DNA from: Pelecanus crispus
Lineage: Eukaryota; Chordata; Aves; Pelecaniformes; Pelecanidae
Assembly (NCBI RefSeq): GCF_030463565.1
Contig: NC_134643.1
Coordinates: forward strand, 18,365,606-18,429,605
Direction of reading: 5' to 3'
Length of the DNA: 64,000 nt
The notes beneath the pieces were generated by a model. It searched no databases. It saw nothing but the letters and a program-made list of their open reading frames with translations, and was not told the DNA's origin. The translations under genes were made by a program, and so were the position numbers. Below, in pieces: positions 46,801 to 58,800 of this stretch. Position 1 is the stretch's first letter. Each line of letters begins with the position of its first letter.

Positions 46801-49800
46801 TAAACCTGTTAAGACCATACAGTACACGTCAAACCTACTTTGGCTGCCGGGAGGACTTAAGGGAGGAGGGTTTCCTTGGCTGGCAAGGGAACACCTGGGT
46901 GAGTTGTTCAAGAATCCTATCACTGGCTTAGTGCCTCTTCCCAGGCCTGTTGTGGAGCCACCACTCCATAACAAGATGGGTATCAAAATAATCTGGTTTA
47001 TGGTGCCTCTGGTAATTCACTGTCAATAGTATTAGACTGGGTGGTAGTTTTTGCTTTTGACAGTCATTGAGAACTTGTAATAGTAGAATTGTATCTTGTC
47101 TGCTTTTGTAGACTAGAAAATTGGAGTTGCATGTAAATCAGATTAATGGCTCCATCTTCTGCTTACTTCAGGAAAATTGCTAAAGTTGCTGTGACTTAAA
47201 ACTGTAGCATATGAGTTTACAAATTTGCCTTTTAATTGCAACACTGTTCTTGATCTCAGACTTCTATTATGAAGCTGGATGTTTCTATTCTTTGGAATGC
47301 AAAGATTTTGTTTTAACTTGAACTTCTTTGATAAATGTCTGTTTAAGGCCAACTATCAAGATTTTCTAAAGATGTTCACTTAACACCAGGATAACTTCAT
47401 AATTTCTCTGTTTGGGAGTTTCTGTGTCCTTCATTCTGCTGCTCACCATCTCCCCTCTCTCCATCCTGAAAAACTGGTCCCTCAAAGCTATCACTGTAAA
47501 GAACTGATCCCCGAGAGCCAAAAAGCCCATTCCAAATAGTAATGTACTCTGACTTTTGTTATGTTTTGAAGTAGGAGACTGTAATTAATCTTTTCCTGAT
47601 GTAAAAAAAAAAAAATAAAAAAAAAAATCCTATTTCTCAGTTTTCACTTCAGTAGTGTCCATCTGCTCTTCTTTGAAGCTCTCCTTAATGAAGCCTGTTC
47701 CTCTCCAGCTGTGTTCCGTACACCAGCCTTGCTGAGTGTCATGGCAGAGCTGTTTGCATGGTTTTTTTTTGTCATCGGTATTCTTGGTTTTTCTTTGGAA
47801 TCCATTAGTGCCTTTTTTCCATTCATGAAATCCCATAGCTCTTTGACTTTAAAACTTTTTGTTTTCTGTCCTTAGTGTATCAGCAGCCAGTCTCTATGCT
47901 GTTGCACTTAATGTGTCTCTGTGCCCAAGCCTCGTTTTTTATCATGAATGGCCAATCTCGGGTGCCATTTTCTATTTAGTATTAGTGAAATTTGGGAGTC
48001 ACTTATTTAATATCAGAGAATTTCAGTTGCTTATTACGTCTCTTTCCCATTGAATCCCTCGTGCTTTCAGTGACAGCATACTCATGATGAAGTATATTTG
48101 TTGTGCCAGCCTGTGATATGTAGTTCAATTTAAACTTCACTCTCTCTCTTAATCAGTGTTTATAGTCTGCGCAAGTTCTGCTTTCAGTGTTTCTTTGAGA
48201 CTTCAGTTCACACTGAACTCCAGTAGTATCATGTTTTTCTAATGTTACTGATCTTTTGGTCATCCTATATTCTTACAGTTCCTATCAACTCCTTGAGATG
48301 AAGGTTAAGGGAGGAATTTATTGGTATAGCACCAAATTTCTGGGAGTTACATGTATAAGCATGCTTTTGTGCTTCCTCTACCTGTGCATATTTAGTGTGC
48401 AGAAGTACTCTGAGCTTCTTAATGCTTTTTTGAAAGTATATGCTGCTGCTGCTGCTTATATTTTGCTTAGAGTCTGATATATTACAACTGTTTTTCCTGA
48501 TTTTATATACTGTATACCCTTCATATGTATCTCAAAAAGCTGTGGAAGAATAATATATTTCTATAGTAAGTTGCCAAGTCACACAAAAACATAGTCTTGT
48601 TTTATTTTTACAATACAGAGACAAGTAATAGAAATAATAATTCTAGTCAATGACTCTCAAGCTGATGGTTAAAAACACATGGATTTTGTATTATACAATG
48701 AGAAAATTTACTATAACATTACATATGATGTCTACTTGCTTCATAACATAAAATACTTTTCTAGAGTGGGACAAATCTTTTAAAAAGGGAATATAATAAA
48801 AGAATAATCATGTTTACAAATGCAAACAAATATGAAGGTTTTAAAAAATTATTGGGTAAACAGAGTGACTATAGTTCTTAGCAAAATTGCCTAAGTTACA
48901 AAACTAATTTAGAATTAACTTGGGGTTGGAATTAACTTGATACTTAAGAAATAAAAAGCGTTGTTTCAACAAAAAAGTAAAGATAAAATTTTCTTGTGAG
49001 AAGTTGTTATAGCAGGACAACTGTGTTCAAAGTTAACTAAAAATAACGAAGACCATATGAAAAAAACCCTGCAAAATTTGCTGTCTTGACTTCATTTTTA
49101 TTAGCCCTATCAGCAGTCTGGTGTTTCTAAGTTAACACTAGAAAATAGCCCAAGCTGTAGGGAGGTAACATGACACCAAGAATAATTTCATTAAAGCATA
49201 TATTTTGTCTTTAATGTTTCTGGTGTATTTAAATGTAGTTTTGTGATATACTGGTCCTCTACAATAGCTTGTCTTTGTGAAACTGAGTAGAATTTTATTT
49301 TTGTCATGACAGTTCTTGTTACAGGCTTTAGTTTATAGAAGGGTAATGAACATGTGGACTTCATGTAATTTTTTTCCTTTCTAATGCACATTCTTAGATG
49401 TTAATTTTAAAACATCTGTGATGCAAAAAGTTGTGGTTAAATTTATTGTTACAGTTTGATATAAGAAAGCAAGCAAGAAAGCATTGATCTCTGGGATTAT
49501 TTGGAGATCAAGAACAAAAAACAAGTTTGTTCCTTTGAACATATTTTAAATATTTATTTAGATTTTTTTTTAAGCTACAGTTCTGTTTTAAAGATGGCAC
49601 CACCTTTTAGTTAATAATTTAAGGTTTTCTGAACTATACAGTGAATTACATTGGACAGCGGTTGAAGACAGGTGTGAAATTTCACTTGATGGTTTGAGGT
49701 AAGATGCAGCTGAAATACATAGGAATGACGGCCACAAAGGAGGAAAATAAGGAAAAAGGAAGTCTAGAGAAGAGGGTGAAATGGATAAATGGGACTTGGG

Positions 49801-52800
49801 AGTGATCTGTAGGCAGGAAGCAGAGGTTAGGAAATTAGTGTTAGAAGGGATGAAGGTTTTCTTCTTGTTTTGTCGTCATGCTACTATCGAGGAACTTTGG
49901 TATAAGAGTGGACTTCGCCACTGTTAGTACTATTTTGTATGTATCTGAGTAGGTGCTGCTTCTGAGGTACCTCTGTGCTTAAAGAAGGGGAAGTAAAAAA
50001 GTTCTGGTGCCTTGCCATATGTAGATCTTCTCTGAACCCAAAATAGCTCTCAGACTGCCAGTTTGGGTTTCCTTGACTGAAGCTGCCTTGTGTTTTTTGT
50101 TTTGGAGTTGGGACCTGTAAAATGAGCTTAAATTTGTTTCTGCCTGGTAGTGTATGTTTTTATTTCCAGGTTAAAGAGCAGGCAATAATCTGCCTACGCC
50201 AATTAATAAAGGAGGGGAAGAACTGGCATTACAATTTTTGTGCAAAGAATATTTGCTGTAAATGATCAGCATGTTGGATAAGGATGGACTGTAAATAAGA
50301 ACGAAAATAAAATGTAATCAGTTACAGTGAGTGTAGTTATGTTAGTAACTCTGTAGTCTATGTAATCTTACTGTTGTCATAGACATGATGGATGGGCTAC
50401 AAGTACAAGAAAATACAAGGCTGAGGAATCTTTTGTTTGCTGGAAATCAAATAAGTCAGTTCATATTTGGTGTGTTCTTATACTTTTTCCTTTAGTATTT
50501 GGTATTCTAGTCTTTGGTTTGCCCAAGGTATACAACTGAATTTATCTTTGGTCATGCTCAATATGATCTTCCTAAATGGTTAGGTATTCTGTTGTTTTGG
50601 TACACTTACACAGTATTACATGTCTAAATATAATTTGCACCGATAGAAAATAACCTTGACTTATTAATGTACTTTTACTTTAACAAGGTGGCACCTTGAC
50701 GACCTTTTATTTCTTCTTCTATAGGAAAGATATAAATTAGTTCATTTAAAAACAGAACTACAGAACAAACCATGTCTTTAAGTCAAAAACATATTAGGAG
50801 ATAGATTTTTTTTTTTTTTTCTCCAATTTTTCTCCTGTGTCAGTGTATTTTGACTTTTTCAGGCAGGAAATGTTGTAGAAAAGAAAAGCATCTATTAATT
50901 AAACTTATTTGTCAAATACAATAGTATTTTAAAGCTTATAGACAAAGGTTTCATTGGTGTTATATGAAAGTTATTCTTTAGACTGGATTCAAGGCTTGTG
51001 ATAGACACATTCACTTTGATATGATGGGCTTTAACGTCTTGTTACTAATATCTGTTCTTTTTCTCTGCTTTTCTGAGTTTCTGCTGTGTTTTAATCCTAA
51101 TGCGGCATCTGGTCACTGTTTTGCTTGGATTTTGGTGCCGTAGCCTCACCGTTCTGAGTGAGATCTCTGTGCAGCCGCTATTGTCTTGGCTGAGCCTGCT
51201 GCTCAAAGTGAGAGGGAAAACATGACTTGGTGAATGTGTATATGCAGTACTGTAAAGTTTTTTCTTACTTGAAGAATTGTTGGTAAGCCCATGTCTGTTT
51301 GGAATAGTCATGATTGGTTTGAAGTGACCACCCTGAAACCAGTCATCTACCTATGATCATAACAACCTTTCATTGCTGCTTCCTGCCAATTTTCCTCTCT
51401 CTGTATTTTCTGTAAGTAAAAGAGATGGAAATACAAATTCATCCCCCTGGAATTTTCTTTTCCATGATTTATTTAACTTCATATTAATCCTGTAATCTCA
51501 TTTTAAGACAAAATGGATTTTGCAAGTATCACTTCTGCTATCATGCATCGAAAATAAAAAATAGGGCACCATAATGATCAGGTAACTTCATACTGCAAAC
51601 TCCAGATTACTAGAGCTTTTTGTTTGCTTTAGTTGATGCTTCTTTGAGAAACTAATTGCTAATTAAGAATTCTTTTTTTATTAACTATTTAGCATCAATA
51701 TACTTTTTAAATCAGATTCCTTTTTCTTGGATTATATTATATATATTTTTTAAATATTGTACTGGTTTCAGTGGACTGTGTTTTCATTCCTGGTTAAAAA
51801 TAGTTTCAAATGTGTCTAGAAATAATTTGCTCTACAATAACATACCACACCTAACATGATAATTTGCATTTCTTGATATTATAGATGCACATTTCTTTCA
51901 GAGTAGTAGAAGGGGATTGGGGGTGGGAGGATGAAGACAGGTGTTGCTAATAGGAGTCCTTGTCTTAACAAAAAATAAAGAGAATATGCATCTATAAATA
52001 GCCAAAGTCAGTCAATTGTGGTATCCACTCAGAAAGTTCTTATTCTAGTTACTTTCTTCTGTGCTTCATTTTCTTGGGGTGGGTATGTAGAATGTTTTTA
52101 AAGTCTTTGTCGAAGTGTAGAATTTGGAAAATACATGCATATGATAGAGACCAAATTCTCTGGAATATGCATAGTTAATTCAAATAGATATATAATTAAT
52201 TGGAATAAGTAAAACGTAGAATTTTGTTGTTCTGGATTCTTTATCAGGTTCATAATTTAAACTTGTGCAATCTTAACCCATATTTTCTACTCTGAATAAG
52301 AAGAGAAAGAGCTACAAGAAGATATCTCATAAAATACTGTTTTCTAGGGACAGTGTTAAGCATCTTTTGTCTCTACATTTTCCACGATTTTTCTATTTTT
52401 TTTTTTTTCACATGATAAAGAGTTTTCATAAAAAATGTGTGAAATCCCACAGATTGGTTTATCTGGGTATGGTATCTGACAAGCAGCTTTCAAGAGAACG
52501 GAGTATGACACAAAGAATGAGAATATGGCATGGGATTAAATTCCAGCATTCAGACCTAAAGTATCATTCTGTTTCTGTAACTGCAAATCTAATTTTTAAA
52601 TAGGATCTGTGTAAGCCTATTATACAATAAGTCTGAATATCTCTTGCATGTTAATATAAGACATGTATACTAAAAAGGAATGCTGAGAAATACTCCAGAA
52701 AGTTACCTTATCAACACTCAGTACCTATTATCATAGGTGTCCCTATGTATAGTAATTATCCAGTATTTTATTAATTTGTTAGAAATGCCATGTAATTCTG

Positions 52801-55800
52801 ATTTCATTGGACTTTAGAAGAAGACGTGGTCATTGTTGTAAACAACTTTGTGCTACTTCGAATATATCTGTGTATATTTATTGATAATAGTTTCCTTAGT
52901 TCTCATGAAATACTTCTCTTTTAATAGAAGAATTACGGAAATTGAGTTGGTCTGGCATTCCCAAACGGGTTCGTCCAATTGCATGGAAGCTTCTTTCAGT
53001 AAGTTGTATTTTTTTTTTTCCTTCTTCCTTTGCATTTAGTAGTAATAATTTTTTCAAGCATTGTAAATAATTTTGCTTGAGTTGTAATCCACCAGTGATA
53101 CTTGAAAACATTGTCTTGTTGCTGAATTGTAACGAAAGTTTTGTTCTTTTGCTCAATTTCAAGATTAATTTGTCAAACTGAAAGGAGGGGAATGAGTAGT
53201 AGTAGTAAATCATGTCAGCAGTACATCTTTATTTTTCAGCCTGGCTTTCTATGAAAGAAAGGCTTATGTGATAACAGTGGCCTCTTTCAACCAGTTTTGA
53301 TGGAATTGGTGGAGAGTTCAAACACAGGTACATTCTTACAGTTTTCCTGAAAATAGGTACATAGGAGAGGAAATGAAGCCTACTGGTGTCCTACAAAAGT
53401 CTTCATTCTGACTTCACATTAAAGTAACTACAAGAAAGGATTAACACTGTGCTGATGAAAAGCTGTGATAGGATCTTACGGATTTTTTTGCCGATTTTTC
53501 TGTAGAGGTTTAAGACGAACAAATCTGAACCGCTGTGGTCAGTTACCTTGTGGCATTGGCTCTCCTATTGTCAGACCTGTGAGTCAGTTCAGGCAGACAA
53601 GCTAATTAAAAAGCTTAAAAATCACTTTTTTGTAGTGTGAGTTTTTGGCTGGCTGAGCTCTCTGAACTTTGCCTGGTGGTCAGAGGATTTTGCAACGGCA
53701 GTAGCTTGGGAGTAAGTTGACTGAAATATGACGGAACAGCACATGGAGGTGTTCCAGCTGGGCATCAGAGACAAGCTTGCGGGAATCTGGGATTCACTGG
53801 GTTTGATGTTACAGAACTGGATTTTTTTAATCTCTGTGTTTGCACTATATTTAAGAAGGTTTTTCTGCAAAAATACAATCTGTTCCTCATAGGAGTGTTT
53901 TTCATGTCAATCTTTTCAGTTATAATACTTGCAGTGGCAACTGGTTGTGCATTTTAGCTGTTGTTTGTCTGCCTGTGGTTGGGAGAAGAACTTGTGAAGA
54001 TGTTTGTATTAAAAAGAAGCAAAAATCTCGTGCTGTCTACTCTCCAGAGGCTGTGAAAGACATTTTATCAGCAAATCTTCATGCATTTAAGATCTGTTTA
54101 AAATTCTGAGTTATACACACAACAGTTTAACACTATTGAATTTTTCAGAGAGTAGACTTAAATAGCTTTGCTTTTTATAGAATAATTCAGCAGGGAATGC
54201 GAAGTATTTACTTCAGATTGAGACTGATTTTCAGTGACTGAAAGAGTCTTTCTTGCTGATGAGTTCTGCTAAATTTGCAGCTTAGTTCCTTCTAATGCTA
54301 AATGCATATGCAGCTTCTTAATGGTGGATATTCAAATATCGTTCTGTAACTGAAATTAAACATGCAGTGTACAATTTATTTTAGTTCTGTTTCCAAAGTT
54401 GTTGACTGAGATTTTGGTAATGAAAAGAGCGTTTCTTTTTTTTTTTTTTTCCTCTTGAAGTTCAGGATGCTTGTTTTAAAACACTCAAAGTAAAAATTAT
54501 GGCTAACTCAAAATTGACTTTGAAACAGTAAGCTAAAGCATAAGGATAGGTTAAGTTCTGAATCAGAGTACTGACACTGAGGTTTAGAGAATTGGAATTC
54601 TGCAAAAGTTAACTACAGTCACTTTCTTACTTTAAAGTAAGTGCATGGACTTTCCATGAGCTTCAACTTCATTCCGTAAGTTGATTTTAGTTTAATATTC
54701 CTGAGATTTCCAGTCTAGAGAAATTCCGAAGTATAGAGTTCCCTTGTTGTGTTTTAAGCACTCCAGTTCAGGATTAATTCCAGTTCAATTGTTATCTTCG
54801 GCTGTCTTGCCATACCTCTGCAAAGAAACTGTCTTGAGGTTATTTTGGTTTTACTTTAAGAATTAAATTTTTTTTGAGTAAGAGACTTCTGAAAGTGTGT
54901 GTGTGGGTTTTTTGTTTGGTTGTTTTTTTTTTCTGTCACCAAGTAGCATATTTTGAAAGTTCTCAGCTTTTCTTCTGTAATTTTTACCATGATTTCTTAT
55001 CTACTAAGTGTTCCTCAGTTAATACATTTTGGAAACACAAAGATGAGTCGTTTAGTAATCATTACTTTTCTGTACTGTAAGGCAGCAGCTTGTTTCATCT
55101 TCTTTCCAAAGCGGGGAAGAAAAAGTGCTTTGAGTATTTGTGGTCATAAACTCCATGATGCTTTTTTCTAATGATAATTAATTTTTAAGTCACATTAGTT
55201 GTTTAAACATGTTACCTACTGCTAATGTACCTCCCAGGTAATAGGGGGTAATGTGATAATCTTTTGTGCTATAAGGTGCACTGGGAGCTATTGGGAAAAT
55301 AATGGTTTTGCTTTTGTACACTTTTGGTTAAAGATCAGTTGCAAAACCAGAAAAGACCGGAAAAACGACGAAACCAAAGCATAGTTTAGAGCTAAATTAA
55401 GGCTGGATGTGTTTGTTTTGGAATTATTCAGAAGTCTTACTTAAAAAGCCCAAACTATGACTTATTTGTGGAACTGAGTACAATTGGTAGTATGTGAGGC
55501 AGAAGGTGATTGTCTTGTTTGTAAAATCAGTGTTGAAGTTGGAATTTTCAAAATATCATTTAAAAATTGAACAGTTGAGATATTTATTACATAGAAGGTT
55601 AATAATGTTAGCATGTGTTTGATGAATACCGTTTTTCAAAGGGAAAGCATATGAAAATCAATATAATGCTTAGGGGCTGTTGATGTTATGTGTGTCTACT
55701 GGTAACAGTATATTAAAAAAAAATATGATTTGTTTTTAAAATATAGCAAAAATGTTAGGTATACTGTACCTAAACAGCAAGCAGAACTATTCAGGCTCAC

Positions 55801-58800
55801 TTCTCTTCTGAATAACAAAACTAAAGATATGGTTGCAAAAGCCTTTGGAGGAAATTAATGAATAAGCGGATTAAACTCTCCACCAATTTATTCCCTGATG
55901 ATATGTTCAAGCCTTTCCAACTTTTAAAAATAAAACCTAATTTGTAAAGTGAACAGGAAACAAGACATGTCCAATTGAAAGATTACTTCAGTCTTTGAAA
56001 CAGAATAATGGCAAAAAGGCTTGCTGAGAAAATATTGGTATCCTTTGAACAATCACATTTGATCTCACAAATGAATTCTTTTCTAATGGAACTAAGATAT
56101 CCTACAGGAAAAAAACAACTATTGAGAATAAACGGGAGGTAGAATTAAATATTTAATTTAATACAAAACTCTGGGACAGGATATTAAATGTCACACTGAG
56201 TCTTGAGGCAAAAGTTAAGCTGGTGCAATTTAAAGTACCTCGAACCAGATGCAAGTCAGTACATCTCAAAAGATACAGTTTTGCCAAAGCAAATACCTCG
56301 TAAGGTATCTGGAGTGCAATACGGTTTGTACTCATTCTGTTGTCATCTTAAACTAAGAAATTAAAATATACAGGAATAACATTTTAAATGGTTTTAATAT
56401 AGAGATATTTCCAAAAATCTATTAATGTTTTAGTATGGTGCGTATTTTGTATGTTGACCAAACCAGAAGTTAAAGAAATGGGATATGATGTTGGATTGTT
56501 GCAGGAGAGTAATGGAACCTTATTAATGGAATAGTTATTCTTAGAGTATTTAATTTTATTGTATAATTAGCAATTTCAGCATGTTAGGTTTACCCCTTCC
56601 ATTTTTGCTTGTAGTGTTTAGGACTGAATAAGAAACTTGGTTTTGTAGTTAAATGCACAGCATTTTATTAGTTACTTGCAGTGGCTATGGCTCATTGTAT
56701 AAGTGTGAATATATTCTGTACTTCTAGTGTAGGATTTTTTGATAAGGATTTTTTTTTTTTTTAAGGAAACTTAAATCTGACATAGATTTGATTTCTCTGT
56801 TTTACTAATTACCATTAGTATGGCGATAACTGTTATTGTGGAAGGACAGCTTTTGTAATATTGGCAAGAAATATTTTAATTTGACTTGACTAGTGAATTA
56901 CATGATTATTAGATTTTTCTTATATTGTCTTGGATGTCCAGATCTCTTTCAAAGCCATCTATCTTTAGAATGATTCTTATACAAAGTATTTTTTAAGGAC
57001 TGCTGTGTATGTAAAATATGAATTAGCTTTCTTTTTTGCAGTGTACGGGATATTGGTGTTGATTGTTTGAAATGAAGCTGCTTACAAGAAAGCATTAACT
57101 ATTTCTGAATGCTCATGAAACTTTTTGGTAGCCAGTTATGTGAATAATGGTGTTTCTAATAAGTGTACTTTATATATAAAGTGAACATTTAATAACATTA
57201 ATCATATTTCCTCTCATAAAATGATGAAATAGTAACCTGAGCTTTTTTTTTAAATCAAAAGTAGACTGAGATTCCATAAATGGGGATTAAACTGGACAAA
57301 AGAAGAAAATGAGAATGGATTTTTTGGGGGATTTTTTGCGGGGGAAGATTGGGATTTTCAGATATATACGAATGAGTTCAATGAAGAACCATTTAGCTAT
57401 ATTTTGTACTTAATGCAACAATGTATAACTCTGCATATCTGACACAACCTCCTTAGTGTGTCCATACCTTATGGAAAATAAGATAATATTTATAAATTGC
57501 TTTTGGGAAATAACTAAGGAAATGTATAGCTAGTGTTCTTACATCTAGGAGTCCAGTCACTGGTTCTGTTGAGTCTTTTTCTGTGATGAAACTTTTAATA
57601 ACCTGTTGAGGTGAAATGAAAGCTTGAAACTATTTTTTTTTCTTGGCTGAAACAGTAACATAAAGTAGCTAGAATGTTTTTAAAGCTTTTGAATTAATAC
57701 TCCATTGTATTAGAGTTTAACCATAATTTAAACATATTTGCTAATGTGTATCATTTCTGCTTGAAGACAACAGAGATAATACGCATTTTGTTTAAAAATT
57801 TAATAAAATTGTTTCAATAATAGCCACATAGGAATGCAGAAATTAATGAATTCATATAGCATTACATTTATCTGAACTTATTTATTTGAGGTTTTTCTCT
57901 TTGGAAGGCAAACATCATCTTAGAATTCTTGATGAGAAATTACTTTTTAAAGGTGGAAAGACTTGAAACTTTTTTTTTTTTGAAAAAAAGCAGCTGATTT
58001 TAGTAAGGTGTTTGTATCTGAACTTCTGTATCAGTTGGAATGATTAGAAAGCTGATTTACTAAAGGATTATTCAGATCCACGTAGGACTGCGTGGCACTA
58101 CATCAGTTTATTAGCTTTCCTGTCATGTAATCAAATGCCAGCGGTGCTTTCTGTAAGGCAAAGAGTAATATACTTTTCATTTCACTGTTGTTTTCAGGGC
58201 TATCTTCCTGCAAATGTGGACCGAAGAGAAAGCACTTTAAAAAGAAAACGCAAAGAGTATTTTGCATTTGTTGAACAATACTATGATTCCAGAAATGATG
58301 AAAATCACCAAGATACCTATAGACAGGTAGAACGCCTACTGAAGTGACTTTTACTTACAGGACATCTGCTGAAGAATTTAAAGAGATTGTTTTTTGTTTG
58401 CTACTGTTTTTCTCTATTTCTTTAATCTTACTTGATAGACAGCCTCTAATCAATTGTTTTCCTACATTTCAGAAACAAAAATATGAAATATTTTGGTCTA
58501 AAATTCAAAATAGTGGATTTCTTTTAATGTCAGCGTTAGTCATGGCATGTGGTGCTGCCACTTGGTGCTGCCATGGTTTTCCGTTTAAAATTAGTAGGGT
58601 TTTCAAATCTTTCATCTCCTGCTCAGCCTCTCCTTCAAATGAGTGAGGATGGTACAGGGGAAGTATAACAGTGACTGTTTCTTAGTGGCTTCACACTTCT
58701 GCTTAAGAAGCTGAAACTGTGTATGATGTGCAGTAAACATAGGTGCGTTGAACTTTCTTGCCCACCCAGATAAGCAGGTAACTTTTCTTCAAGTTTTGTA

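Larger units (their letters stand above)
26395..52927 (+). other. TBC1D22A: Intron 4 of TBC1D22A (26.5 kb), repeat-bearing
   Basis: The largest intron in the window. It holds a sense solo LTR (28893-29423), a diverged duplicate pair (31925-32041 and 33368-33510), an old LINE relic (about 32370-32650), antisense CR1 copies (34581-35705, 43457-43570, 43619-45100), an LTR-like block (about 46250-47040) and several simple repeats. No nested gene is supported; the longer open frames here that are not CR1 (for example 36687-37103, 42723-43136 and 46601-47029) resemble no known protein. Confidence 0.85.

Noticed and set aside
46601..47029. 142-codon frame as a new gene
   Set aside because: Contains a poly(A)-signal-like stretch in the middle and no known motif; more likely part of an old repeat.
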